The notes under the pieces are model-generated. The model saw only the letters and a list, made by a program, of their open reading frames with translations, was not told the DNA's origin and ran no database searches. A stretch of DNA of 64,000 bases. Source: Pseudisothecium myosuroides. Taxonomy: Eukaryota > Streptophyta > Bryopsida > Hypnales > Lembophyllaceae. Positions 12,030 to 25,009 of this stretch are shown here, in pieces. Position numbers and translations under genes: made by a program. How positions within the stretch are numbered: position 1 is the stretch's first letter; each line of letters begins with the position of its first letter. The stretch spans positions 47,445,288-47,509,287 of the forward strand of contig OX637288.1 of NCBI GenBank assembly GCA_951799445.1. Reading direction: 5' to 3'.

Positions 12030-12944
12030 CCCCCAAAGGACCAAATAGCATTTTTGTCAACATAGCAATTTTGAGTAGCTTACTACAAACGGAAATTTTA
12101 TTTTTTTTCTTTAAAATTTTCACACCACATGTGCCCAAGGAGTAACTTTGAGGTGCAACACTTTTCATAACTTTTGACTACATGGTTAAAAAGTTATTGT
12201 ATCATATGTAATTTTCATTGATCTTCAAGCAACTCAAAAAAATCTTTAAAAATCACTTTTTTAAGAAATAAAAATTTGAAATTTGAATTCTAAATTTATA
12301 TAAAAGTCGAAAGCTTTGAATCATCCCATTTTAAGTAATGAATTGAAAGTTATGAGGAGTTTTAGTTTTGCAGGTAGTTATAAAATCTCTACTCTAAAAC
12401 AAACTTTGAAGTCCTTTATTTAACTCAATTTTCAATGTTTTTGGAAAAAAAATAAAAACGTTGAGTTTAGATTGTTTATAATTACAACCATTAGAATTGA
12501 CATTTTTCAATTCCATAACTAAATTCTTAACAATTTAATGTTTTGAATCATTCTCTACTCCTTTCTACTTACTATTTTTTTTCCTATATGTTGTACAATT
12601 CCAAATGAAGTAATAATTTTCATGCTTATAGCCAACTTGACTTGAAGAATGAATCCAAAGAGTAACCACCATTTTAGACATTTTTTCATGCAAATGTGAC
12701 CTTGTGAAGTGCAGCTGCTCATTTTTTTTGCAAGGCCAAAAAAAGGATTTTTGTCAAATCAAACGCTAATATCTTGCAATCTACACTATGGAAATTTCTA
12801 AACTTTTTTCTTCATCTTCTCACCAGCGTACTACAAGATCCTACGGTTACATATGTCCAAAATTGTTTTTTTCCTAAACTTTTATATTTATATGGTTGTA
12901 CTAGAAATGGTAGTTTTGGAGCGTTTTTGGTGAAAACGTGGGGG
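12030..12944 (+). mobile_element. TTAA-flanked MITE (piggyBac-like), copy 1, 915 bp
   Basis: TTAA lies at both ends (12026-12029, 12945-12948). The termini CCCCCAAAGGACC and ...GGGGG form short inverted repeats. The interior is non-coding and matches the reverse complement of 19928-20853 almost end to end, with shared words such as 'ggatcttgtagtac', 'tggattcattcttcaag' and 'agtaagtagaaag' in the corresponding orientation. TTAA duplications with CCC...GGG ends are the signature of piggyBac-type transposition. No transposase is seen in the window. Confidence 0.7.
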
Positions 12945-12959
12945 TTAAATGACCAAAAT

Positions 12960-14860
12960 GTTTTAGTAAACAAAAATGTCCAATCTTAGTAGCAAAATCC
13001 AAAATAAAGTGTAATAACCATCTACCATCTAGAATTTTTAGATGGCAAGGTGAAGGACTTACTTCATTGACATTTAGAAAGAATGAAAGATGGAGAGATT
13101 GTTTTTATACTGAAATCCATTATTTGTCATGGATCCTCAAAGAGGATGGGATAATTTGAAGATGAGAGCTTAATTACTTATTGTCAAAATGTATAAAGTG
13201 TGCAAAGTAGAATTTTAGACCTCATTTTGGAGTAGTTGCAAGAAACACTTCATGTTTTTCCGTCAAAACTGCAATTTCTAGCCACAAGACTAGCAGTACT
13301 ATCCAATACTACCAGAAATATATGTTAGCAACGCCCCGATAGATTTGAACCGTTAATTCAGAGCACATGTAGATCTAAACCTTTGATTTTGTACTATGTT
13401 GTACTATGCAATACTACAGACTAGTATGGAGTATTACAGAAGCCACTGGAAGTAGAAAATAGCAGAAAAGGGGTCTATGGAGTTTTATTTTTCATAATTA
13501 AAAAAAAATTCAAAAGGCCCCCCTAAAAAAACTCATCTTGCTAGAAAAGATTGCGCTTGCATTGCACCAAAAAATTCATGAAGGAAATTTTTTCCCTCTT
13601 CACAGCCTTCACGCAAAGGAAGGTCACCCTAACCTCATGTGTGCAACCGCCATGTTGCTATTTTCAAAAAAGCTTTGGTTAGTCCTTGTAATGTTAGTGG
13701 ACCTTTAATATGTCCAATTTGCAACTTGAAATTTGCAATTTTGGGATCAAAAATAGGACTAAAAACTCTCAAATGGTCAATGTAGACATCTAATTGGGGG
13801 TAGATTAAAAATAGTAAACTAATTTTAATTTTTTTTTTAAATTACTCAATATCTGCAACTATTGCATCTTTCTTCATTCCAAATTTCATGCCAAATGAAC
13901 AAATGATGCAAAAGTTATGAGCAAAAAATTACTTGTGCGAGGGCAAGGGGACAAGAAATAGGACAACTGTTTCTTGTAATCATCCTTTGGCATAAGTTGA
14001 ATAATTTTTTTCAAAACACTTTTGTATTCAAAAAAGGTGTGAAATCAAGACAAATTTCATTTAAAAAAATTTGTGTGAGACTTTTCAAGCCTATAATAAA
14101 ATTTATGGACAAATTTCAAAGAGAATGTTTGAAATTGTTAAAGAAAATGTCTCTTCCAACCCCTCTCTACAATTTGTCCATAACTTTTGATTGGAGTCTT
14201 AAAATCTCAAACCAATTTTTGAAGATGAAAGTTAGCTTGATTTTCCACATTAATTAAGTTCAAAGTTTTCTGAAAAAAATTATTCTACATTGCCTAAATG
14301 AGGTTTGAAATTCTATTTTAACCACAACTCCTACTTTTGACTTAACTATGAGCGGTTGAGCTCCTATGTACCAATCCTCATTTACATATATCCCATATGG
14401 GTTGTCTTACTTCCTACCACCCCACTTGTATAAAGGACTTGTCTTCAATATTCTATAAACATTGTGGTAGGCAACATTAACAATTGCTAATTACATTGAA
14501 TTGTTTTCAATAAAGTGTTGAATTATATAAAATTAAATTTTAAGGTATAGGATCAATTTGAGAAGTTTTAATTAATTATTTGGCATCAAAGTGTTGGCTT
14601 TTGCTATAGAAATCCTATCTTTGTGGCGGATTTGCTAACGTAGCAGTCTTTTTTGCATGGTACGTTGTGCCTATGTGGTAGTCTATATGACGGATTTCTA
14701 AATAATAATATTTCTTTTTGAATTTGACCAAGTCAAAAAATAAAATCAACAAAAAAACTGTAGATTTTTGATTGAACCAAAATGTCCTAACCAACTATCT
14801 TAACAAACATATATGAATTGACTATCATATAATTGGTTCGGACATTATTTTTTTTTGTAG
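12960..14860. other. AT-rich region, no gene recognised
   Basis: Repetitive-looking AT-rich DNA with scattered short ORFs lacking coding character. Nothing specific supported. Confidence 0.4.
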
Positions 14861-14879
14861 TGCATAATAGATGGACCGT

Positions 14880-15060
14880 GTGTCAAAACTGTCCAATTTG
14901 CCCATCTATCCGGAATGTCCGTTGACCTTCACTTGCCTGATGTGACTATTTTAAGTTGGTTACATTGTCCGTCAAATTTGTTCAAGCCATCCGATGTGTC
15001 CGCTCATTCGGGACATCTAATGATCCCAACTTGTCCAATGTGACCAAAGAAACCCAACAT
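14880..15060 (+). repeat. 'TGTCCG' imperfect tandem repeat, block 1
   Basis: Two imperfect units of about 95 bp containing 'gtccgatgtgtccgctcatt', 'gggacatctaatgatcc' and 'gatgtgac'. A second block of the same family is at 15676-15865. Confidence 0.6.
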
Positions 15061-15675
15061 AATTATATTTTATATGATTTATCCATGTGGTCATAACCAT
15101 AAGATTTGTAGGGCTATGATTTTCATTTCTCCATGTCTAGCCTTGCAAGATGGCTGAATTAAGGCATTGATGGATGAGTTGGCAGAAGTGGTTACTAAAT
15201 ATGCACCCTCAAATGTAAAATCACTAGTGAGTGAAATCTTTCTTTCTTTGCTATTGTTTGGTCTTTGCTTTTATAAATTGCTTGTGTTTTTGTTTTTGTA
15301 GCTCCTTTGTACTTGTTATTTTAAAGACTTTTGTCTTTGTTTGTTGTAAATTGCTTGTAAACTATATATTATAAACTTAATTTATCTAATGTGTTGGAAG
15401 AGAAATTGGATGGAAAGGATGAAACGGGAAAAACGATATACTCGCTTACTTAAAAGATCTATTATAGATCCTAAAGCCAAATTTTGTTGTAAATTGCAGC
15501 ATAGCTATGTGGTTTTGATTTCATTGAATAATTAATATTGTTGTGGTTCTAATTTATTATTTTAGTGATTTAGTGATTTTTGAAGGTTTGGCGGAGCTGA
15601 AAAAAATTAAGTTATTTGTAGACTTTTGGACTCTTTGCATTGATATGAGTTCATTCCTCATTTTCTTTCATAGTT

Positions 15676-15865
15676 ATCACATTGGACGAATTGTCCGTCC
15701 TAGCTGTCGATTTGCCCGCCTGTCTGGGACGTTCGATGATCCTAATCCTTCTAATGTAACTACTTTAAGGTAGTCACATTGTCCGTCCGCTCCGTCCGAA
15801 CCATCCAATATGTCTGCCCATCTGAGACGTCCGATGATCCTAACTCGCCCGATGTGACAACAATG
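15676..15865 (+). repeat. 'TGTCCG' imperfect tandem repeat, block 2
   Basis: Two units of 'ttgtccgtcc...gggacgttcgatgatcctaa' and 'cgtccgatgatcctaactcg', homologous and parallel to 14880-15060. The roughly 620 bp between the blocks hold no gene. They could be ends of a decayed repeat-bounded element, or simple dispersed copies. Confidence 0.6.
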
Positions 15866-15869
15866 TCTC

Positions 15870-16700
15870 CTTTGCTTTTGAACAATATTAAATTTGGACA
15901 ATTCTGAGATTCAAATCTTGCCACCACTCTATTTCAATAGAATCAAGTTCTGGTTGATTGTTGTTTGTCATGTTTTGCATTTCATTCTAAGCTTATTAAT
16001 ACTAATGGACCTAGGTCTTCATAACCTATAATTTCCTTATTGTAGGAGAAGTTAAATTTATCTTGTTTGAATTACCAAACATGGCACCCGTGTTGGAATG
16101 ACTGGAGAGTTTGCACTGTGCACCATGCATTTCAAATTATTATCTAGGATCATCACTAAAAAAATTAAACGTTAATTAATGATGAAAGCCAGAACTTCCT
16201 CAGTCTCATCTAATATTGCTGCAGATAAGATAGAGATATTTTAATTCAAGACAAGTCTTCTGGTAAAACGGAGCTTTTGCTAACTATTTCCAAGCTCTGA
16301 TGGCTAATAATGCAAATCTCTAACAAATGGATACAATTGTGGTGGCAAGTGTACCCCGTTCCATTCACAATGCTACCTCTTTCTACAGTGGAAATTTCAG
16401 GAAACGCTTAAGTTTCTATCAAGTAGTATATATGTAGAGCTATGTATTCACACACTAATAATTCTTTTTCATATACTTATATGAACTCTCTAGACGTAGC
16501 ACCCAAAAATCCAATGTAAAAACAGCAGGTCATGGCTGCCCTTCACTGTCATTTAATTTAAGCAGTTTTCAATGCCTATATGTAATTAATCCCGGTTTGA
16601 TCAGAAGTGCATCTAAATTAGTGTTTAAGTACTCTAAAGTTCTAAATGGAATGACCGAAAGGTTGAATCTAAAGTGCTGATGGGCAAATTGTTGTGCATT
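15870..16700. other. Intergenic region, no gene recognised
   Basis: AT-rich with moderate complexity and no ORF of coding character. It precedes the possible exon at 16712. Confidence 0.35.
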
Positions 16701-16711
16701 TTTCGATGCAG

Positions 16712-16907
16712 GATCATGCAAACAATGCTGGACCGACTGATTCTGTTGTTCATGGATTACTTGTTCGGGCACTACAAGAGGTGGGTGGACAAGGAGGCGC
16801 TCGGCATGGGGGCCAACACCATTCCACTCACACGCGCCTTAGGGACGACTTCAGATAACTCAGATTCTGCAGAGCCGGATTGCCATTCCTTGGAGATTTC
16901 ATTGTGA
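16712..16907 (+). CDS. Possible terminal exon of an unidentified gene or gene fragment
   Basis: A splice-acceptor-like sequence (tttttcgatgcag) precedes an open stretch ending in TGA. In the longest frame it reads IMQTMLDRLILLFMDYLFG, then a charged segment HYKRWVDKEALGMGAN and an acidic Ser-rich end. A second frame is also open for about 48 codons, so the frame is uncertain. GC content is clearly above the flanks, which favours a coding origin. I recognise no family and see no matching upstream exon, so this may be a captured exon or a remnant. Confidence 0.3.
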
Positions 16908-17913
16908 ATTAGGCAAAGGAGCCTCTAGAGAAACACAAGTTCGTTTGAAAGTGTTGCTAATGCCATGACAGAGTTTAGAATTAAAAAAAACTATTGCAGA
17001 ATTAATGCATTAATGCAGTGTTGTGTTCCAGTTACGCATTTATTCTCCGTCGTGAATTCTTCAGGTGTAATTTAGGTTTAGCTACAAGCTCTATAGGAGA
17101 CAGTCCATTCCTGATCACCCCCCATTCTTGCTATGTAGACCGGTCTCTTTCTGTGAAGGAGGAGAAGAACAATGGTTAATTATGGCATGGTTCCTAAGGC
17201 ATTTGTGGAGCATTTTGATTGGCTACAATACTCTCAATATTGTAGCCACCCCTTCGTTGATTTTGTTTTCAGCCCATGATCGGAAAGCAAGCCCTATATC
17301 ACCGATATGGGAAGAATAGAATCTTCCGCTGAAAATTTCACAATAATTATGTTTTGAGAAATAAAAATCTGGAAAATTATGGAAACCTTCCAAAGTCCAC
17401 TTCCGCACACAGGAAAAATTCTCCAATGAAAAAACTTGCCCTGCAGATGGTCAAATCTGCTTAAAGTGATCAGAAATGGGTTGCCTCCCTTAGCTAGCCA
17501 ACTAGCACAAGTGAGCTGCAGCATTGTATCAGATATGAGTGATGGCATATGAGTTACATCGGTGAAGGGAGCGGTGTTGACCTGACCCTAGTTTAGCAAT
17601 AGGAGTGGTCAGGATCGGAGGGCATGCAAGCCAGCGATGGTAGAGAGAAGGAAGCAGAGTTTACTTTTCAAAACAAATTAATTGAGGTTAGACTGCACCA
17701 TTGACTGATTCATGATCATGAACGAAATTCTAATTGAGAAACCGGGCACCTTGACTCTTACATAAACTTGTGGTAAAGCCCTGATTGCAAATGTTTGGGC
17801 TTGTATGCTGATGAGGTAACCTAGAGACTGCAAACAAGATGAGACCACAAGGGAAGTAGGAGCTGTTACCAAGTGGGAATGGTCCAATTTTTTCCACATG
17901 GTGACCACGTTTT

Positions 17914-17943
17914 AAGTGGTAAACTACAAAGAGTTTACCACTT
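17914..17943. repeat. Perfect hairpin, 12-bp arms
   Basis: AAGTGGTAAACT, 6 nt, AGTTTACCACTT. It sits between two direct copies of 'aatggtccaatttt.tccacatggt' (about 17878-17901 and 17967-17990), so a short module is locally duplicated around the hairpin. Confidence 0.7.
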
Positions 17944-18460
17944 CGGAGGTGGTTACCATGTGGTAATGGTCCAATTTTCTCCACATGGTAACCCCTCCTA
18001 CTTCCCCTCTGGACTTTGTGCATGAAACGGAAACGGAAAGGGCAGGAAGTAGAATTTTAGCTGGTGCAGGTGGTGATGGCAGGACGTATTGCACCATACG
18101 GATTTGCGCAGGTGATTCCGAGAAGGGATATGAGTCTTACGTAGTCATGAGTATACTAACGAACAGGATCTGTTCTGCAGTGCGTACATCTGATCCGTAT
18201 TCTCTAACATAGACAAGATCTTCAGCCCGGGCGATGATTCAGGACTCTCCGTTCTAAGCGCAATTGCCGCACCTGACTGTGAGCTCCCTGAAATTTGCAA
18301 CTGGGCTTGCCAGATGAACGTCCCGCCTGGGCCCTGCTTGGCGGTCGATGGACGGAGAGTGCTCTAACGGGTATACATTTATTTTGCTTCAGGTCAGTGT
18401 GTTTCAATCTCTATTCTATTTGAAATCTTAGAGTGCTATGGTTGATGGTTCTCTGGGAAT

Positions 18461-18630
18461 CAATTTGTGAGTTTGAGTTAGGATTTCTGTTTAGGTAACA
18501 CAAGATGATCATCTAAATTGTAATTCATGCTTGATGATTCCCTTGATATCAATTTGTGAGTTGGAAGTCAGAGTATGGTGTTGAGGTGATCATCTGAATT
18601 GTAATTCATGCTTGATGTTTTTCTGGAAAT
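18461..18630 (+). repeat. Imperfect tandem duplication, about 88 bp
   Basis: Two adjacent units share 'atcaatttgtgagtt' and 'gatcatct.aattgtaattc' followed by 'atgcttgatg'. No function apparent. Confidence 0.5.
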
Positions 18631-18780
18631 TATATTTGCAAGGTCAAGTTTGGGTTCCTGCGGAAGTAATGCAAGCTGATGTAATAATCACCGACGTCTT
18701 GTCATCGTTAAGGTGATGGGAACACAAATCTGCTTCTCTGATTGATGGTTGGAAGGAATCATGTTTTTAACGACTGCAAA

Positions 18781-18936
18781 TATGGGCAATTTCATTATAA
18801 TGGCAATATTATTTTAAAATGGCATGAAAACAGTTCAGAATGGCCGTTTTGAAGTCTATACCTGTCCTAAATGGTGAAAATGGTACACCATCAAAGTGGC
18901 ACTTGGAATACCATCATTTTAATGAAATTGCCCATA
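18781..18936. mobile_element. Small MITE with TA ends, 156 bp
   Basis: The left end TATGGGCAATTTCATTA is repeated inverted at the right end (TAATGAAATTGCCCATA). The terminal TA on both sides fits a TA target duplication, as in Tc1/mariner-type (Stowaway-like) MITEs. Internal sequence is short, contains repeated 'aatggc' words and codes for nothing. Superfamily assignment rests only on the TA ends. Confidence 0.65.
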
Positions 18937-19049
18937 AATAAAAACAAGAAGGAATGGGAGTTGAACCATGCTTTTTATTCGAGTGAAGACTGAATTTCTT
19001 TTGAATTTTTATTATTTTTATTATTTGTATGCCCAGTCGGGAGATCCTA

Positions 19050-19900
19050 ACGCTCCCAATGTAGAGAACGAGAAATCAGCTGACCGGGAGCTCCCTGCTT
19101 GCTTCTTTAGCTAATAGCGCTGTGCTGCTGCAAGCAACTCTTTGTTGTTGCAACCCCACGCAAGTAAGTTCTTTCCTTCGTTACCTTCTTGGATATTGAA
19201 TCTGCCTTGAATTGCTTGCATTGTGAATGTGAGATAAAGATACCTGTAATTTTTTAATTTCTGGTTAAGTTTTGAGACTTTCTTGTAGGCAAATGAAAGA
19301 GGATTGCAAGATTGTATTATTGGGATAATGTTTGCAAAAGTTACTAAGAGCCGAGGATTTATTTGACAAGCAATCGCTTCTTTGACAATTGCAGCATGGT
19401 ATTCAAGATCTCATTTCAATCTTTTTTTTGTTAACAGATGTTCTGTTGCTATTACAGGTGTGCACTGTGCAGTAACAATCCAGAGGTGCAACCAACGAAC
19501 CACCTCTTTTTGGACCCCCATGGTCTCAATGACCAATTGTAGTCCTACATTACTAGCACGTTGAAAAAAAGAGTGTGGTGTTCCAACTCTATCCAGTAAA
19601 ATAACGCTTGGAATCACGACGGGCTAAAAGAGTGGTGCATCACACGAGATCTTGAGTGAGGCGTCCCAGTTCCACTTGAAAAGTGTAAAGAAAACCCTTC
19701 TCAAACAAAATTGAGAAAAACTCACCATTCCATGTTCAACCAACAAATGTCTCAAAATCATCCAAAAGTCATTTTTTGATCTTATTGGCAACACTAAAAG
19801 TAAGCAAGTTCAATTTGCCTTCTTCATCAATTTAAGCTTCACATATACAACATAGTTTGTTACTTTATAAATGTTTAAACCTATTATTATTCTTTATTAT
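19050..19900. other. Region with possible exon-like GC-rich island, gene not identified
   Basis: Around 19080-19150 the composition is higher in GC and ends in a donor-like 'cgcaag|taagtt', as in a plant 5' exon. I find no open frame with family resemblance. The rest is AT-rich. Confidence 0.25.
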
Positions 19901-19927
19901 ATTGTACAATATACTTCATAGGGTTAT

Positions 19928-20853
19928 CCCCTAAAGTTCCTTGACTATATGTTTTCACCAAAACCTCTCCAAAACTGCCATTTCTAGTACAAGTACTAAA
20001 TTTTACAAAAAAAAAAAACACTTTTAGACACATATAACCATAGGATCTTGTAGTACACTGGTTTTAGAAGATGTGGAGAAAATTTCAGAATTTTTCACTA
20101 TGTGGATTGCAAGATATTAGCATTTGAATTGGCAAAAATTGGCCCTGCAAAAAATAGGATAGCTGCATTTCACAAGGTCACATTTTTATGAAAAAATGTG
20201 CATTTTGATGGTATTTCTTTGGATTCATTCTTGAAGGAAAGTTGGCTAAATGCTTAAAAAATTTCAAATCATTTGGACTTGTACAACATATAGGAAAAAA
20301 ATAGTAAGTAGAAAGAAGTAGAGAATGATTCAAAATACTAAATTGTCAAGAATTTAGTTATGGAATTAAAAAAATGCCAATCCCAATGGTTGTAATGATT
20401 TAATAAACAATCTACATCCTACTTTTTTCTTTTTTTTAAATTTTTTTTTAAAATTGAATAAAATAAAGGACTTCAAAGTTTATTTTAGGGTATTGAGTCC
20501 ATAATTGCCCACAAACTAAAACTCCTTATAACTTTCATCTCATTAATCAAAATGGAATGATTTAAATCTTTCCATGTGTATTAAAATCTAGAAATCAATC
20601 TCAAATTTTTATTTTTGAAAAAGTTTTTTTTTTCTAATTTGCTCCGATTGCCCAAGTTGGAAAACAAACAACATATCATGCAATAACTTTTAAACCATTT
20701 AGTGAAAAGTTATGAAAATTGTTGGGCCTTAAAGCTACTCCTTGTTCCCATGTTGTGTAAGAATTTCAAAGGAAAAAATAAATTTTTTTATTCGTAGTGA
20801 GCTGCCCAAAATTGCTATGTTGCCAAAAAAATGCAATTTGGTCCTTTTGGGGG
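19928..20853 (-). mobile_element. TTAA-type MITE (piggyBac-like), copy 2, inverted, 926 bp
   Basis: The reverse complement aligns along its length with 12030-12944. The flanking tetranucleotides (TTAT on the left, TAAA on the right) are one mutation away from TTAA, and the ends TCCCCTAAAG / TTTTGGGGG remain recognisable. The two copies are in opposite orientation, about 7 kb apart. Older than copy 1, judged by its mutated target duplication. Confidence 0.7.
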
Positions 20854-21530
20854 TAAAGTCGTCTACAATGAGCTTCCTAGGTAACATAACATTTTTTTTG
20901 GTAACTCTAGGTAACAAGATATATGTTAGTTCCTGTGTAAATGCATCATGAATCTTGATATCTACTTTTGCAGCAACAGTAGCACCTTGAGCTTTATGTC
21001 CAATGATGGCATATGCCAATGCTAACAAAAATGTAGATTTGAAGTATTTCCTTTTATATTTAGAGTCAAATTAAACTTTGTTGCCTCCCTCTTCAATTTC
21101 ACTTGCAAGCCTAATTGCAACATACCAATTGTGATAGCCTCTACATGTATATCTTCTTTAAGATGAATAGCTTCAATTTTATCCATTGCCCTATTGATTC
21201 TTCTTTCAATATTAACATTGTCCAAAACCATAACAAAAGCACCTACAACTTCTTTTTTCAATTGATTGAATTTGGGATCATTAATCCAATCACCTAATTC
21301 TTCAACATCAAATGCATTAGAGTCAATAAGAACTTTCAAACACATCACTAGGATCAAATAGCTTAGAAATCATAATATCATTATACTTATCAACATCTCT
21401 TTTATGTGTACATAGAATTGTTGTTTGATTATCAAGGACTATAAGAATTCTTTCTTCATCTATAACACAATTGCCTTGTCCTTTTAGGATTATAAGCAAT
21501 CCATGTATAAGCTAGTTGGCTTCCAAATTG
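20735..21530 (-). pseudogene. Decayed Pif1/Helitron-type helicase C-terminal fragment
   Basis: On the minus strand, pieces in different frames match the C-terminal half of superfamily 1 Pif1-like helicases in order. First comes TTILCTHKRDVDKYNDIMIS (about 21430-21370), which fits the segment where these enzymes have 'T.K..vd..N'. A linker follows in 21022-21357. Then comes AYAIIGHKAQGATV (about 21010-20970), motif V with the G-H-K-x-Q-G-x-T pattern, and a final LPRVTKKNV near the usual 'LSRVT' motif VI (the S is replaced by P). Frame changes and stops make it non-functional. Its 3' end overlaps the MITE end at 20853. Helitrons carry such helicases, but no Rep domain is seen, so origin from a cellular Pif1 or another element is possible. 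Confidence 0.65.
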
Positions 21531-21549
21531 ATATGAAAGTCTAAGCAAC

Positions 21550-24110
21550 TATGAACTCATTACATGCTAAATTTTAGAGGTGTATGTTGACCAATAGACG
21601 ACTTTGAATCCTATATTTGTTAATATGTCCCCCCCAAGATTCAGACTCTATAGTTGCAAAGTAGACTCTATGTTCCACTCACTTTTGTAAGCCCCATTGG
21701 TTACCTCAAAAACTTTCAACTTTCTTGTTTTAAGAAAAAAATCCAATACAAATTCTTATGTTGTTTTTAATGTTTCAAAAATTAATAAACAACAAGGGTT
21801 CCCATTGGTTCCTTCAAAAAACTTTTCAACTCCCTCAATTGAAAAGACATTAAATTTTCTATAGATCCAAACTCCATGATTGCAATTGGACCCTACGTTT
21901 CACTTATTTTTGTAAGTTGTATTGCTTTAAAAAAAACATTTCAACTCTTTCATTTTTCTTTTTCATATTCAAATATTTATGGCCCTCATTTTGAAAATTT
22001 ATTGAATTCCAATGGATCCCATTGATTCCTCAAAAAAACTTTTTAACTTCCTCAATTGAAAAGAATTCTCTTATAGGCTTCAAGTTTAGGCATGTGACTT
22101 TGAAATTCCATTATTTTTGTTGTGCCTTCAAAATTCCATTATATTCAAACATTATTTTCATCCTAGCTCTAAGGTATTTCTATTATTTTTGTCTTATCTT
22201 CATTCCACAATCTTTTTAGTCATGACTTCAAATAAATCTCACGGTCGCAAAGTGGATCATATATTCATAATACAAAAACTCCAAAGGTCACTCTAAAAAT
22301 TTGCAAAATGAATTCAAACTAAAGGTTGTCATTAGTTTTTGAAGCAATTTGAACTTTGGGCATATAACTAGGGGTGCTAGTATGTGAGCCTAATATCATG
22401 AGCACATGAGCCTAGAAATATAAACACCTATGTTATAGGTGTCTATATTATAAAATCCTTCCATGATTATAGGATACCTATGTTATAGATATCTATATTA
22501 TATGATGTTTATGTTATAAGCACCTTCAATGGTTGTAAGGTATCTATTTGTACTTAGGCTCAAGGCTCCTATGTTCCCATGCTATCATTGTTGGGCCTAT
22601 AATCATGGAATGTTGGTTTTTAAATTTTAGAATGGCATTCTAAAAAGTTGCATCATGATATTCGACAACATCATATAAGCCTATGAAAATAATTGGATTT
22701 TTTGAGCATCAATTATGTTTAATATGAGTTGTTTCACTTTACAATCAAATATTTATGGTAGATTTTTCAATTTCACTAAAAAATGTGAAATTTTACAACT
22801 AATAGAAGATATGTAATTACATCTCAAAAAAAAAAATCACATTCATAGATACTTACAAAATGAGGTTTAAAAAAATGGAAATAGGTTTGTTTTTTGAGGG
22901 TCATAAGATTTTAGACTTCAATTGACATGGTGGACTTTGGAGGTGTACGGTAACCAATAGCTAGCATTAGATCCTTTATTCATCAATAGAAAGCCTTAAA
23001 GCTATGAACCCCATTGGTTGCCTCAAAAGATTTTTTTTTTTTTTTTCTTTCTTTATTCAAGTTTTTATTTTGGAAATTAATTGAACCATGAAGTTCCCAA
23101 TTGGTTTCTTCAAAAAAATTCAACTCCCTTAGTTAAAAATGACACTACGAGCTTCAATTTTAGTCTCAATCATGACTTCAAAAATTCCTTTATTTTTGTC
23201 TTGACTTCATTTTACTATTTTTGTCTTGGCTTATTTCACCATTTTCTTCTTGGCTTCATTCTAGACACCATTTTTGCTTAGGCTTTGTTCCATTGTTTTG
23301 ATCATGGCTTCAATTTAGTTGTGGCTTCCGTGGACGTAAAGTGGACCCTACTTATGTCAAAGTCCATTCCAAAAATCGACTCAACTAGTTTTGACCTAAA
23401 GGTCATCAGTAAAATTAAAATTAGTGACACTTGATTTGAAGGTTTCAAGGCCTTGTTTTGGAATTTAGAGACCTTGACAATGGAAATTTCCATGTATATA
23501 TTGGGGCCTAAAAAACAATTGATTTCTATATGGTAATAAGTTTTTTATAATATTCTTTTGCTATTCATTTATGATTTCACTTTAAATATTTAAAGTTTTT
23601 TGAAATATTTACTAGCAATTTTAAGAAATGAATTTACATGCTTTAAGTGCTGATTTTCTAATTTTAGAATTAATGACACATTAAAAAACTGCACCATGAT
23701 GTTCTATACTATCATATAAACCTGTGGTGAGATTTTCAAATTAGTTTTTGAGTATCAAGTGCATTTAATATGAATTTTTCACTTTTCATTCATAAATTCA
23801 GATTAATTTCAATTTTTTTCCAAAAATATGTAAAATATTTACAACTTAAAAAAGACATATAATCACATCTTCAAAAAATAAAAAAAGATCACATTCATAG
23901 ATGTTTGCAAAAAATAATTATAGGCTCATCTTTTGAGGGTTAAAAGTCTCTAGACTTCAGTTGACATCGAAGTCTTAGCAATTCTAAACTCATTATGTTA
24001 AGCTTTGGAGATATATGTTGACCAATAGCTAGCGTTGAACTCTATATTTGTCAATACACCCCCCTCCCCTAAAAATTTAGATTGTATATATGCAAAGTGC
24101 AGTTTTACTT
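21550..24110 (+). repeat. Three diverged direct copies of a repeat of about 1.1-1.3 kb
   Basis: The marker 'ggaggtgtatgttgaccaat' followed by 'ag.tttga.tc.tatatttgt.aata' recurs around 21571, 22938 and 24007. 'aatatgag..tttcactttaca' recurs near 22722 and 23768, and 'cccattggttcc(t)tcaaaaaa' several times between. This indicates a long, heavily mutated tandem or segmental repeat. No coding capacity seen. Confidence 0.5.
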
Positions 24111-24607
24111 ATATAGAATGAATATGCATATCACTCTTGTAAGTTTGGATATGGTGTCTCTTTGAACGTAACACTATAGATGGAATTAGGAAAATAATTA
24201 AAATTCTGAAATGTTAATATAAAATGTTGAAATGCTAAAATTTGGAAATCCAAACAACAAAATGACAGTCAAAATGGATCCATGCCTAAGTAATTCCAAA
24301 AAGCAGTGGTTCCAAATACAACACATTTCAATCACCACAAATTCCAAATTTGACCATTAGACCTTATACATTGTGAGCAATAAACCAACATTGTTCTATG
24401 GGTTGTTACTTGAAAAATTCCATAAAAAATGTTGCAAAATTCATACACAATTGTTGAAGCTTCAATTCAACAATTTCAACATTTTTGCCATAATTCAATG
24501 AATGCATGAGAATCAAAGGGACCCCAATCCATGCCATTCAAGAATATTCTTGAGGTTTTACTTTCATTTGTATAAAAATATTAATCCAAAAGTTTTAGTT
24601 GGATTGC

Positions 24608-25003
24608 GTGGTCCACACTATTTTCATACTATCTTAAATGCCTCTAACAAAAATAAGGACTTGCTAGTGAGACATCCTTCTACACTTTGAATACTCCTAT
24701 AATTTCCCTATACAATTCTTGGTGTGAAATATTTCATCATCTTCGTGTATATAAGTGTAAAGGAAAAAAACATTGAGTTATACGGAGTAGAATGTTTTAT
24801 AAAAGATTTATGGTTAATTTTAGATGGTTCCAAACAAAATAATTCAATTACTATGAGCCTTTAAATAGTACACTAATTTGGATAATATTGGTAGAATGTG
24901 ATCTAATTATTGTGAACCTTTGGATGATATATGGATCAAATTGGATCAAAGGTGAATGAAAATCACACTATTTAAGATATTATGAAAATAGTGTGGACCA
25001 CAC
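24608..25003. repeat. Inverted repeat, about 30-bp arms
   Basis: GTGGTCCACACTATTTTCAT at the left is repeated inverted at the right (ATGAAAATAGTGTGGACCAC) with the homology continuing inward through 'act.tcttaaat'. A short non-coding core lies between. It is MITE-like, but I cannot define clean target duplications. Confidence 0.55.
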
Positions 25004-25009
25004 AATATT

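Noticed and set aside
11739..14862. Possible CACTA element from CACTACAAGAAAATGGGG to ...TTTGTAGTG
   Set aside because: The ends look right, but subterminal sequences do not match and the 3-bp flanks differ (ACA versus CAT), so the two termini probably do not belong together.
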